Positions 8,831 through 16,881 of a stretch of 58,832 nucleotides of DNA are shown one piece after another (within the stretch, counting starts at the first letter, position 1; each line of letters begins with the position of its first letter). Origin of the DNA: Fervidobacterium sp. (GTDB lineage Bacteria; Thermotogota; Thermotogae; Thermotogales; Fervidobacteriaceae); assembly GCA_003526765.1 (NCBI GenBank), contig DPXZ01000139.1, positions 2,717 to 61,548 of the forward strand. Direction: 5' to 3'. The notes beneath the pieces are model-generated. The model saw only the letters and a program-made list of their open reading frames with translations. It was not told the DNA's origin and made no database searches. A program made the translations under genes and the position numbers.

Positions 8831-10258
8831 ATGCCAGAGTTCTTGAAGAAGTCTGCCAAGAATGTGATTAAGGGAGAACCATGGAAGGTGCTTGTAGTAG
8901 ACGATGAACCAGACGTGCATGCCATTACATCGGTAATCGCAAGAGATATAGTTTTTCTCAATAGACCTGTAAGAATCTACAGTGCCTATTCAGAGAAAGA
9001 AGCTAGGGAGATTCTCGCTTCGACACCGGACATGGCATTGGCTATGATAGATGTTGTGATGGAAAAGGATAGTTCTGGTTTAGAACTAGTGCAATTTATA
9101 AGAGAGGAAATGAATAACAACCGCATTAGGTTGGTCATTCGCACAGGGCAACCAGGCTTTGCACCCCCAAGGGAGATAATTTTAAAGTATGATATAAACG
9201 ATTACCGTGAGAAGGCAGAACTTTCGAGTAGTGCGCTCTTTACATTGATCGTAGCAAAATTGAGAGAGTACAACGATTTTGTCATATTGGATAAACAGAG
9301 ATTACTGCTATCTAAGCTTGGCTCTCTGACTTCTATGTTCATCAATCTTGGTCCGGAAGTGAATGTCGTAAATCTTGTAGATGAGATATTCAACAGTGTT
9401 TCAAAGATATTAGATGTCGAAATTCGTACAATGCATACAGTCATAGACAAAGAAGAGTACATAAGAAGTAAGAAAACTTCCTGGTCGAGTTCTGCTGAAA
9501 ATATTGGAGATGAACTTTCGTTTTCGGTAAGAACTAGCCTAAATGACTACATTAAGTTTAATGTGCACTTTTCTTCTATCTTAGACGAGTCTTTTGAGAA
9601 GATTTTAGATGTCTTCATTTCAGAATTCGTTACGAGGGTTGAAAACGATGTGATATCGAAAGATTTAATTGAGAGTCTCTATAAGGTTGTTTACATAATT
9701 TCTGAAGTTACAGAAGCACGTTCTCTTGAAACTGGGGAACATGTGAGAAGGGTTGGTACAGCAACGAAAATACTTGCAGAGGGCCTTGGAATAAACGATG
9801 AGGAGTTACCACTACTCGAAGTCGCGGCCATGCTCCATGATGTTGGCAAGATAGGTATACCGGATTCGATATTGCTAAAACCTTCAAGGCTTTCAGATGA
9901 AGAATTCGAAATAATGAAGCAGCATGCGTCTATAGGGTACAACATCCTCTCTACAGTAGACCATCCGCTCTTTAAGATGGCAAGTTTGGTTGCACTGTAC
10001 CACCATGAGAATTGGGATGGATCTGGTTATCCAAAAGGGCTGAAAGGGGAGGATATACCTCTTTATGCACGGATAGTTGGTTTAATGGATGTGTACGATG
10101 CCTTACTTTCAGACAGAATTTATAGGCCTGCTTGGGATGAAGAAAATGTGCTCAAATATATAAAAGAAAACGTGGGGAGAAAATTCGATCCTAAGATAGT
10201 GGAGATTTTCGAAAGGAATTACGATAAGATAAGAACACTCTATTTTCTCGGTTTTTAG
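8831..10258 (+). CDS. Response regulator with DUF3369 and HD-GYP domain (probable c-di-GMP phosphodiesterase)
   Basis: A 475-residue protein. Residues 16-140 are a receiver domain (VVDDEPD, phosphoacceptor D74). Residues ~160-300 fit the DUF3369 linker seen in this architecture. The C-terminal HD-GYP domain has HDVGKIGIPD (H336, D337), HH before ENWDGSGYP (GYP 399-401) and LMDVYDALLSDR. HD-GYP proteins cleave cyclic di-GMP to pGpG or GMP using a di- or tri-metal centre (known of the family); all core motifs are present, so activity is plausible. ATG follows GGAGGTG, 46 bp after the kinase gene. Convergent with comEA. Confidence 0.92.
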   Translation: MPEFLKKSAKNVIKGEPWKVLVVDDEPDVHAITSVIARDIVFLNRPVRIYSAYSEKEAREILASTPDMALAMIDVVMEKDSSGLELVQFIREEMNNNRIRLVIRTGQPGFAPPREIILKYDINDYREKAELSSSALFTLIVAKLREYNDFVILDKQRLLLSKLGSLTSMFINLGPEVNVVNLVDEIFNSVSKILDVEIRTMHTVIDKEEYIRSKKTSWSSSAENIGDELSFSVRTSLNDYIKFNVHFSSILDESFEKILDVFISEFVTRVENDVISKDLIESLYKVVYIISEVTEARSLETGEHVRRVGTATKILAEGLGINDEELPLLEVAAMLHDVGKIGIPDSILLKPSRLSDEEFEIMKQHASIGYNILSTVDHPLFKMASLVALYHHENWDGSGYPKGLKGEDIPLYARIVGLMDVYDALLSDRIYRPAWDEENVLKYIKENVGRKFDPKIVEIFERNYDKIRTLYFLGF

Positions 10259-10289
10259 ACAATATCGCAGATTGTACGTAAGGCAAATT

Positions 10290-10967
10290 TCAATCTATGC
10301 ATATCAAATCTTTGAGTTGCTCAAATGTCTTGTCACCTATGCCTTTGACGTTTTTGATTTCATCGATCGACTTGAATCCACCATTTTGGTTTCGATAATC
10401 TATTATAGCCTTCGCTTTTGCGGGACCTATGTTTGGTAATTCCTGAAGCGTTTCAGAATCTGCTGTGTTTATGTTTATCTTTCCACTTTGTACATTACTT
10501 GTACCTACTGCAATATTCGCATTACCTACATTAGCTGTAACGATTTGTGTATTGGTTTCTTTACCCTCTACTTTTATACGGTCTTTCATCTTTTCGTACG
10601 TCTTCTGTCCTATACCAGGTACGTTCATTATGTCTTCAGGTTTGGTAAATGGCATCTTTTCCCTGTATTCAATAATTGCCCGGGCTTTTGAAGGACCAAT
10701 CCCGGGCAATGTTTCCAATTCTTCGGTTGTTGCTTTATTTAAATCAATAATTGCCGATATATATTGCCTTGTGTCACTTTCTGACGCTACTGCGTTTGAT
10801 TGATTTGATTGCTGCGTATAGAATTTCGGTTGTAGGAGCACGCCCGATACGATGATTAAGAGTGCGTAGATGGCGAAGAACGTCTTTTCGTTTTTTGAAA
10901 ATCTGTTCCAAAGGTCGGCAATACCATCGCGTATTCTTTGTAGTCTTTCTTTCCATTCGTCACGTAT
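10290..10967 (-). CDS. comEA: ComEA-like protein with two helix-hairpin-helix domains; start codon unresolved
   Basis: Two ComEA-type (HhH)2 domains lie in tandem, each with a LNKAT/INTAD opening and two G-I-G hairpins (LPGIGPSKARAI ... VPGIGQKT; LPNIGPAKAKAI ... VKGIGDKT). ComEA binds double-stranded DNA at the cell surface during uptake. The first ordinary start (GTG, 10841) gives 183 residues without an anchor. The frame stays open upstream to 10973 and encodes a basic/aromatic segment and a good membrane helix (FFAIYALLIIVSGVLL), but contains no ATG, GTG or TTG. An ATA at 10967 sits 5 nt after GGTGAT. I annotate from that codon; a sequence error that hides a frame change is the main alternative. 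Confidence 0.7.
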   Translation of the reverse strand: MRDEWKERLQRIRDGIADLWNRFSKNEKTFFAIYALLIIVSGVLLQPKFYTQQSNQSNAVASESDTRQYISAIIDLNKATTEELETLPGIGPSKARAIIEYREKMPFTKPEDIMNVPGIGQKTYEKMKDRIKVEGKETNTQIVTANVGNANIAVGTSNVQSGKININTADSETLQELPNIGPAKAKAIIDYRNQNGGFKSIDEIKNVKGIGDKTFEQLKDLICID

Positions 10968-11018
10968 TTGGAATCACCCACCACACATCAAGCTATAACA
11001 AGCGATAAATTAATGATT

Positions 11019-11918
11019 CTAACCTCCAACTCTTGACACTGCTGCGCCCTTGACTGTTGCATATTTCGAAAGTTCTGTCCAATCTTGTCCGTAGTAAAAG
11101 TCCCTAGCTTCATTCTCACTTGTGAATATACCCATGCATATGGAGTAACCGCCCTTTGTCGTAACACTAAATGCACTGATTCCTACGGTACGTAAATTGA
11201 CAACTGATTTGAATGCTTCTTTTGAGTCTGTAATGACGTTGGTTTTGATTGTATAGAATGCATTGGAAGATTTGAGATCAGGCATTACGTTTTTCGTTGT
11301 GACAACGTAGTATTTTCCGCCACTTCCACGGTCTATCACATAATTCTGCGTCTTCTTTGCAATCTTCAGTGCAGTCTCACCATCTACAGTGTACAGATAA
11401 AACGTGCCTTCAGGCAGATTTTCAGCCATCCGTGATACCAAGAGGTCATAATCGAATTTCGTTAAGTCCTTGAGATATTTGTTTTCATCCACTTGTGTAG
11501 ATTGCGTTGCCTCGTTTGCTGATGCTGCCGACTCTGTTGGTTCTGGCGTAACTACAACTATGGGTTGTCCTAATTGAACGGTACTCGCCTGTCCAGTGAT
11601 GTTCGTCATACTGCTAACATCGGTAGATACAGTAATCGTCGGTTCTGTGATATCGGTTGCAACTTCGGTCGCACTCTCAACGATAACTAAGGTCTGAGTT
11701 GCAGTATTTATCGTTGTTTCAACGGGAGGTTGTGTGTTCGGATTTACCTCACGTATGACAACATCAACTTGTGATTTCTGCATCTTTAGGTAAAATGCGT
11801 AGAGAAAGAGTGAAATAGTAATCAACGACAATACGATTATCACTGTCGAAAGCACTTTCAAATCAAAGTCTGTTATTTCTTTCCACTTTCTTGAACCAAC
11901 CGGCGTTCTTTCTCTCAC
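11019..11918 (-). CDS. Membrane-anchored SPOR-like protein
   Basis: A 299-residue protein with a short cytoplasmic basic N-terminus, one transmembrane helix (about 20-43), a Thr/Val/Ser-rich low-complexity stretch (about 55-140), and a C-terminal domain whose last 45 residues (GGYSICMGIFTSENEARDF...) resemble a SPOR peptidoglycan-binding repeat: the G-x-F-x-x-x-x-x-A pattern is visible. This suggests an envelope protein attached to the inner membrane that contacts peptidoglycan. Start GTG lies 2 bp past the M42 peptidase stop, with GAGGGG within that gene's end, so the two are probably co-transcribed. Assignment to SPOR is by pattern only. Confidence 0.72.
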   Translation of the reverse strand: MRERTPVGSRKWKEITDFDLKVLSTVIIVLSLITISLFLYAFYLKMQKSQVDVVIREVNPNTQPPVETTINTATQTLVIVESATEVATDITEPTITVSTDVSSMTNITGQASTVQLGQPIVVVTPEPTESAASANEATQSTQVDENKYLKDLTKFDYDLLVSRMAENLPEGTFYLYTVDGETALKIAKKTQNYVIDRGSGGKYYVVTTKNVMPDLKSSNAFYTIKTNVITDSKEAFKSVVNLRTVGISAFSVTTKGGYSICMGIFTSENEARDFYYGQDWTELSKYATVKGAAVSRVGG

Positions 11919-11920
11919 CT

Positions 11921-12946
11921 TTATTCTAGCCCCTCTTCGCAGTATTTCAGAGTAAGTTGTATCGTCGCCTCCACATCGGATTCACATACCATTTCGTTCG
12001 GAGTGTGAATGTATCTTGTTGGGATAGAGATGGTTGCACTTGGAATGCCAGCCTTCGTTGCTTGGTATCCCGCGGCGTCTGTTCCACCGAATGTGAGTAC
12101 TTCCATCTGATATTGAATATTGTGTTTTTCAGCAATATTTCTCAATTTATCAACGATGTACCTATTACTTATCGACATCGTATCCTTTACTTTTATACAT
12201 ACACCTTTCCCAAGTGCCATGGGAATCCTCTTCATACCCTTTGGCGTGTCACCTACAGCCGTCACATCGAGTGCTATGGCGACATCTGGATTGATGTCGT
12301 AACCTGCAGTCTGTGCACCGATAAGTCCCACTTCTTCTTGTATCGCAAATACCCCGTATACTGTATTTTTTGGATTTTTGATTCTCTTCAGCGTCTCTAT
12401 GATAATAGCGCATCCTATTCTATCATCCATCGACTTGCTTATCATGAAATCCCCTTGCTTGTGAAAGTAACTATCGAACGTTCCAAAAGTACCAATCGGG
12501 CACAATTTCTCAGCCTCTTCTCTATTTTTTGCGCCAATGTCTACGAACAGTTTTTCTAAAGACATTTTTTGTATATTGTTTTGTGATTCTTCGGCTGTCT
12601 CTCCTTCGATACCTACTATTCCAATAACATTACCAAAGCACAGCCTCTTTTCGAAGATGGTGTACGGTGATACTCCCCCAACTCTTTCTATCTTCAGAAA
12701 TCCTTTGTCATCGATGTTTGTCACAACGACACCTATTTCATCCATGTGTGCATCGAGCAATACCTTTTTATCGCTTGTACCAGTTTTCCAAACGATCAAG
12801 TTACCCAACTTGTCTATTCTATAACCGTCGATGTGCCCTTCGAGTTCTTTCAAAATAACACTTGCGATTTCTTGTTCTCTGCCACTGGGACTGTGAACCT
12901 CTGTGAGTTTCTTTACCAATTCCCCCAGTTCTCCCAAATTTCCCAT
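11921..12946 (-). CDS. M42-family aminopeptidase (TET-type)
   Basis: A 341-residue protein with the di-metal M42 set: H67 and D69 in DAHMDEIG, D175 in SMDDRIG, the E204-E205 pair in QEEVG (first Glu catalytic base), D227 in LDVTAVGD, and the last His in RYIHTPNE. The family includes self-assembling dodecameric TET aminopeptidases and cellulase-labelled FrvX proteins that finish peptide degradation in thermophiles. ATG is preceded by GGAGGTG at good spacing. The promoter region upstream carries an operator-like palindrome shared with the divergent radical-SAM gene. Confidence 0.92.
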   Translation of the reverse strand: MGNLGELGELVKKLTEVHSPSGREQEIASVILKELEGHIDGYRIDKLGNLIVWKTGTSDKKVLLDAHMDEIGVVVTNIDDKGFLKIERVGGVSPYTIFEKRLCFGNVIGIVGIEGETAEESQNNIQKMSLEKLFVDIGAKNREEAEKLCPIGTFGTFDSYFHKQGDFMISKSMDDRIGCAIIIETLKRIKNPKNTVYGVFAIQEEVGLIGAQTAGYDINPDVAIALDVTAVGDTPKGMKRIPMALGKGVCIKVKDTMSISNRYIVDKLRNIAEKHNIQYQMEVLTFGGTDAAGYQATKAGIPSATISIPTRYIHTPNEMVCESDVEATIQLTLKYCEEGLE

Positions 12947-13010
12947 CTCTGTAACACCTCCAGTTGTGTTTTGATCAGAAAATATCGTTCAGTAATATGC
13001 TGCGCAACTT

Positions 13011-13048
13011 AATCACTTTTAATTATATCACAAAAGTGATTTTCACAA
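13011..13048. promoter_or_regulatory. Operator-like palindrome over the minus-strand extended -10
   Basis: AATCACTTTT (13011-13020) and AAAAGTGATT (13032-13041) form a perfect 10-bp inverted repeat with an 11-bp spacer. On the minus strand the spacer holds TGATATAAT, an extended -10 (TATAAT 13027-13022) for the M42 peptidase gene. Further TCAC/GTGA half-sites follow at 13029, 13037 and 13043. A repressor bound here would block the promoter. The palindrome could also form RNA hairpin structure, but no T tract follows. Confidence 0.55.
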
Positions 13049-13111
13049 ATCCACCTTAAGGTGTCAAAAACAAAAAATATACAGAAATTCAACGTATCTT
13101 CTCTTCAATAG

Positions 13112-13120
13112 TGTTATAAT
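13112..13120 (+). promoter_or_regulatory. Extended -10 promoter for the radical-SAM/rlmN operon
   Basis: TGTTATAAT: TATAAT at 13115-13120 with the TG one base upstream. No good -35 is visible at 16-18 bp. It lies ~67 bp before the first gene. Confidence 0.5.
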
Positions 13121-13186
13121 ATCATCGATGTTATTGTAATCATATAATCTTGTCTATAAAGTAAGGGGAGGCAATATCGAGTTAGT

Positions 13187-14137
13187 ATGGATGAGAACAA
13201 TAAGGAAAATTGCGATAAAATAGGTATTGATGTTTTGAAAGAATGTACACTCTGCCCAAGGATGTGTAAAGTTGATAGGACAAAAAACATAGGGGTCTGT
13301 GGTGTTGGATATTTACCCAAACTTTCTAATATTGTTTTACACAAAGGAGAAGAACCACCACTGTCTGGAGAAATGGGTGCCGGTGCAGTTTTTTTAAGTG
13401 GCTGCCAGATGAAGTGCATTTATTGTCAGAATATGGGCTTTTCCCAAAAAGGCATTGGCTTTGAAATAAGTGTAGAAGAATTATCATGTGCCTTTTTGAA
13501 AACCCAACAAGCAGGTGCGACCACACTTGATTTGGTTAGTCCAACTCCGCATTTGCCTTGGATCATAGGTGCTTTAGATAATGCTAGAAAGGATGGTTTC
13601 AACATTCCTGTCGTCTACAATACATCGAGTTATGAAAGAGTAGAGATATTACGGCAAATAGAGGGTTACATTGATATATACCTCGCAGATATACGTTACA
13701 CAGATAATGAAATGGGCATGAGATATTCGAAAGTCCCAGATTATTGGGACGTTACGCAAGAAGCGATACGCGAGATGTATCGTCAAGTAGGTCCGTTCGA
13801 TGAACATAAAATGAAAGGTTTAATCGTAAGGATCCTCGTACTTCCAAACAACGTTAGCGGTCATGGGAAGGCACTGGAATTCATAGCAGGACTTGATAAG
13901 AACATTCCGGTTTCTTTGATGTCTCAGTACATCCCACATTTTGCTGCAAAGAGAGATGCTCTCATAAATAGAAAGGTAACGAAGGATGAATACGAGTCCG
14001 CACTCGACAAATTGATAGCACTTGGTTTGGATGGTTGGATGCAGTTGGATGAAAAGGATAAATTGACAACTTCTGCTGTTGATTGGCGATGTAACTACTC
14101 ACAATCTGCAAGTGATGGGAAGATATTGAATGATTAA
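13187..14137 (+). CDS. PflX-type radical SAM protein (COG1313-like)
   Basis: A 316-residue protein. An N-terminal cysteine cluster (C20, C23, C27, C38 in CTLCPRMC...GVC) precedes GEEPPLSGEMGAGAVFLSGC and the radical-SAM motif CQMKCIYC (C73, C77, C80). SPTPHLP and DIYLADIRY are typical of the PflX group, relatives of pyruvate-formate-lyase activases with unknown substrate. The AMMECR1/MEMO-associated radical SAM enzymes are related, but the match to PflX is closer. ATG at 13187 is the first start; the ribosome site is weak (AAGGGGAGG lies about 20 bp upstream). Its end overlaps the next radical-SAM gene by 8 bp. Confidence 0.85.
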   Translation: MDENNKENCDKIGIDVLKECTLCPRMCKVDRTKNIGVCGVGYLPKLSNIVLHKGEEPPLSGEMGAGAVFLSGCQMKCIYCQNMGFSQKGIGFEISVEELSCAFLKTQQAGATTLDLVSPTPHLPWIIGALDNARKDGFNIPVVYNTSSYERVEILRQIEGYIDIYLADIRYTDNEMGMRYSKVPDYWDVTQEAIREMYRQVGPFDEHKMKGLIVRILVLPNNVSGHGKALEFIAGLDKNIPVSLMSQYIPHFAAKRDALINRKVTKDEYESALDKLIALGLDGWMQLDEKDKLTTSAVDWRCNYSQSASDGKILND

Positions 14138-14936
14138 AATAGACCCTTCTGCAACGATGTCAGTTACGGTTACAAGAGGTTGTCCAATGGGTTGTCCACA
14201 TTGCGGTGGTCATTATTTGAGGCACATGGTTCACGTAGATGATATGGAAAAATATGTAGATAAGTACAATTCATTTCTCATAAGCGGTGGGATGATGCCA
14301 GATGGACATATCCCGTTTGAAGGTTACATCCCAAAATTGTACGATTTAAAGAAAAGATACGATTTGAAGTACAATTTCCACATAGGTTTTCCAGAAGACA
14401 CACCATCTCAACTCGATGATTTAGCAGATGTTGTCAGTTTCGATATGTTCGGCGACTCAACTATACTCAAGAACATTTACAATATTTCGAGAACACCAAA
14501 AGAGCTCCTTGAAGTGGTTATACCTTTGAAAGCAAAGAAGGTACCACACATAACGATCGGCGTCATGCGTGGTAAGATTACGCACGAATATGCGGCGATA
14601 GACTTACTCAGTAAATACTTCAGTACGGTGGTGCTCAACGTATTCATCCCAACCGCTCAGACGAAATTTCAAGATTGTACACCTCCAAGTGTAGAAGAAG
14701 TAGGAGAGGTATTCAAGTACGCATCCGAAAGGTTGGAAAATGTTGTGCTTGGTTGTATGCAGCCAAGAGGTGAATACAGAAAAAGGTTGCAAGAGGAAGT
14801 GCAGAAATACGTTGATTTTTTGGTGAAACCAGTTAATAAATCAGTTAATAAATCAGTCGATACGTCTAATAATTCAAATGACAAGATAAATGATAAGATA
14901 CATGATTTTTGTGGTTGTTGCGCTTTTAGAGTATAG
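14130..14936 (+). CDS. Radical SAM protein, biotin-synthase-related type
   Basis: A 268-residue protein with the 4Fe-4S/SAM motif CPMGCPHC (C18, C22, C25) near the N-terminus and a TIM-barrel-like body (ISGG, NFHIGFPED, HITIGVMRG). It resembles the biotin-synthase-related radical SAM group (COG2516-like), whose substrates are mostly unknown. The C-terminus carries a repetitive Asn/Lys/Asp stretch (VNKSVNKSVDTSNNSNDK) and ends in FCGCCAFRV, three cysteines that might hold a second cluster or bind metal. It overlaps the preceding PflX-type gene by 8 bp, so the two products are probably made together. Confidence 0.78.
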   Translation: MIKIDPSATMSVTVTRGCPMGCPHCGGHYLRHMVHVDDMEKYVDKYNSFLISGGMMPDGHIPFEGYIPKLYDLKKRYDLKYNFHIGFPEDTPSQLDDLADVVSFDMFGDSTILKNIYNISRTPKELLEVVIPLKAKKVPHITIGVMRGKITHEYAAIDLLSKYFSTVVLNVFIPTAQTKFQDCTPPSVEEVGEVFKYASERLENVVLGCMQPRGEYRKRLQEEVQKYVDFLVKPVNKSVNKSVDTSNNSNDKINDKIHDFCGCCAFRV

Positions 14937-14986
14937 AATATTAGAATATTATAGAACAGATAAATACAGATAAATGAGGTGAAGGC

Positions 14987-16051
14987 ATGAAAAAGGATAT
15001 TTTTGATTTTGAGTACGAAGAATTGGTCAACGAATTTTCTAAATTGGGGTTAGAAAAGTACAGAGTTGACCAGGTTTTGGATTGGATATTTCAAAAGAAA
15101 GTTTTCGATTTCAACGAAATGAGTAATCTATCTAAAGAGAACAGAACGGTATTATCAGAAAGGTTCTCAATATCTTTACCTTCTCTAATAGATATGCAAA
15201 TTTCGAACGTTGATAAGACTACTAAATTTCTCTGGAGGTTGGAAGACGGTAACACGATAGAATCTGTTTTGTTGTTCCATTCGGATCGAGTAACTGCCTG
15301 TATATCATCACAAGTTGGCTGTGCTGCAAAATGTGTGTTTTGTGCCACTGGTCAGAGCGGGTTTGTGAGAAATTTGAGAGCGGGTGAGATTGTTTCTCAA
15401 GTTGTGGCAATGGAATTCCATAGAAGAGTAAACATTGGAAACATAGTTTACATGGGTATGGGCGAGCCACTTTTGAATTATGATCAAGTACTGAAAAGTG
15501 TTAAGATATTGCATAGTGAGAAGACAAAGAACATGAGTATGCGCAGAATCTCAATATCTACGGTTGGTATACCTGAGAAGATCATCAAACTTGCCGATGA
15601 TTTACCGGAGATAAAACTTGCTATATCTCTCCATGCACCAAACAACTACAAGCGTGATATGATCGTTCCCATGAACAAGAAGTACAGTGTTGAAGAGATT
15701 ATCTACGCAGCCAAAGAATATCAGAAGAAGACAAAAAACAGGGTGACTTTCGAATACATACTTATAAGAGAGTTCAACGATTTTGCTGACGATGCGGAAA
15801 AGCTCGCTGAAATTTTGAAGGGGATGGGTGCATACGTGAATTTGATTCCCGTAAATCCAGTTGAAAGTGAAAGCAATTTGAAGATGGAAAGACCACACTA
15901 TTGGGTAGTTGAGAGATTCAAGAAGATTTTGGATGAACATAACATCGAAAATGAAATAAGGAAGGAAAAAGGAACAGATATAGACGCTGCATGCGGACAA
16001 CTGAGAAGGAGAAATGTTGAAAGTCAAAAAGGTAAGAAAATGGAGGGATAA
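14987..16051 (+). CDS. rlmN: Dual-specificity rRNA/tRNA adenine C2-methyltransferase RlmN
   Basis: A 354-residue radical SAM methyltransferase. The motif CAAKCVFC (C112, C116, C119) is followed by ATGQSGFVRNLRAGEI, and the methyl-carrying cysteine is in GTDIDAACGQL near the C-terminus. RlmN methylates A2503 of 23S rRNA and A37 of some tRNAs (known of the family). ATG follows GAGGTGAAGGC. The next gene starts 2 bp after the stop. The order rlmN-PASTA-rsgA parallels rlmN-prpC-prkC-rsgA of Firmicutes. Confidence 0.96.
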   Translation: MKKDIFDFEYEELVNEFSKLGLEKYRVDQVLDWIFQKKVFDFNEMSNLSKENRTVLSERFSISLPSLIDMQISNVDKTTKFLWRLEDGNTIESVLLFHSDRVTACISSQVGCAAKCVFCATGQSGFVRNLRAGEIVSQVVAMEFHRRVNIGNIVYMGMGEPLLNYDQVLKSVKILHSEKTKNMSMRRISISTVGIPEKIIKLADDLPEIKLAISLHAPNNYKRDMIVPMNKKYSVEEIIYAAKEYQKKTKNRVTFEYILIREFNDFADDAEKLAEILKGMGAYVNLIPVNPVESESNLKMERPHYWVVERFKKILDEHNIENEIRKEKGTDIDAACGQLRRRNVESQKGKKMEG

Positions 16052-16053
16052 AA

Positions 16054-16881
16054 TTGGTTGATAATAGGGCAAATGCAAACAAATCAAGTAAAAACAACCA
16101 TCGGCATGGTAGAAAAATGTTGAGCGTCATCATTCTTATTCCTCTGACGATTATAATTGCAGCTTTTACAGGCCTCCTCGTATTTTATGGGATTATGTAC
16201 GCTCAAGCAAAAAGGCAAACTGTTGTCTTGCCAAGTTACGTTGGTAAGGATTTTGCCATCGCTAAAGAGGAGCTTACAAAACTCGGCTTCAAAGTGGAGG
16301 CTACGCAAGAAGATGGTAAAGTGATAAAGATGGATCCACCGGGAAATACCGTTGTAAAAGTTGGTAGAACTGTCAAGCTTTTTACGGAAGGCTCTGCGGA
16401 AAAATCGATAAAGTTACCCGAATTTAAAGGGGCATGGTACAGGAGTGTTCAGACAGTACTTAGGGAAATCGGCGTAAGTTCCGTTGTTAAATCGTCTGAT
16501 GGGATAGGTATAGAAGGTGTAGTGATATCTACGGCACCAACAGCAGGAAATACGGTTAGCAGCGGTGATGTGGTGACTTTGTTTATAAGTAGAGGAAATG
16601 CGGTACAAGCTGTGCCATCTAGTGTGGATTCAACGAATAGTTCTCTCGAAGTAATACCACCTGCAATAGAAGTTGAGTCTGGAACAAGTTCAGTGGATTT
16701 GTTTCCTACCACGGACGTATCTCCAGATATGGCTCCGGAAGTTGTAACACCGGAAATTGAAATTGGCGACAGCGCGAGTTCTTCCGATATGGCGCCAGTC
16801 ACAAACGAAGATGTTACTATCCAGGATAATTCAGATAATCAAGAAAATTCGGATACAACGCTTCAAGGAGGACAGTTCTGA
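16054..16881 (+). CDS. Single-pass membrane protein with two PASTA domains and no kinase domain
   Basis: A 275-residue protein: basic N-terminus (1-21), one transmembrane helix (about 22-50), PASTA 1 (58-113), PASTA 2 (119-181) and an acidic Ser/Thr/Pro-rich tail (182-275). PASTA domains bind peptidoglycan fragments and usually form the outside part of PrkC/PknB kinases or class B penicillin-binding proteins. Here the cytoplasmic part is only ~21 residues, so no Ser/Thr kinase can be present. TTG at 16054 is used because GGAGGG lies 6 bp upstream; the in-frame frame upstream is closed by the rlmN stop. Its stop overlaps the rsgA ATG by one base. Confidence 0.85.
   Translation: MVDNRANANKSSKNNHRHGRKMLSVIILIPLTIIIAAFTGLLVFYGIMYAQAKRQTVVLPSYVGKDFAIAKEELTKLGFKVEATQEDGKVIKMDPPGNTVVKVGRTVKLFTEGSAEKSIKLPEFKGAWYRSVQTVLREIGVSSVVKSSDGIGIEGVVISTAPTAGNTVSSGDVVTLFISRGNAVQAVPSSVDSTNSSLEVIPPAIEVESGTSSVDLFPTTDVSPDMAPEVVTPEIEIGDSASSSDMAPVTNEDVTIQDNSDNQENSDTTLQGGQF

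Noticed and set aside
10774..10956. 60-codon minus-strand reading frame overlapping the comEA start
   Set aside because: Its composition is Arg/Lys-rich shadow sequence, while the overlapping frame encodes a sensible membrane anchor; kept only as a hint of a frame problem.
11957..12559. 200-codon reading frame opposite the M42 peptidase gene
   Set aside because: Antisense shadow with implausible Cys/Tyr/Phe-rich composition.
12958..13010. AT-rich stretch as a possible small RNA gene
   Set aside because: It is the leader of the M42 gene; no terminator or independent promoter is visible.
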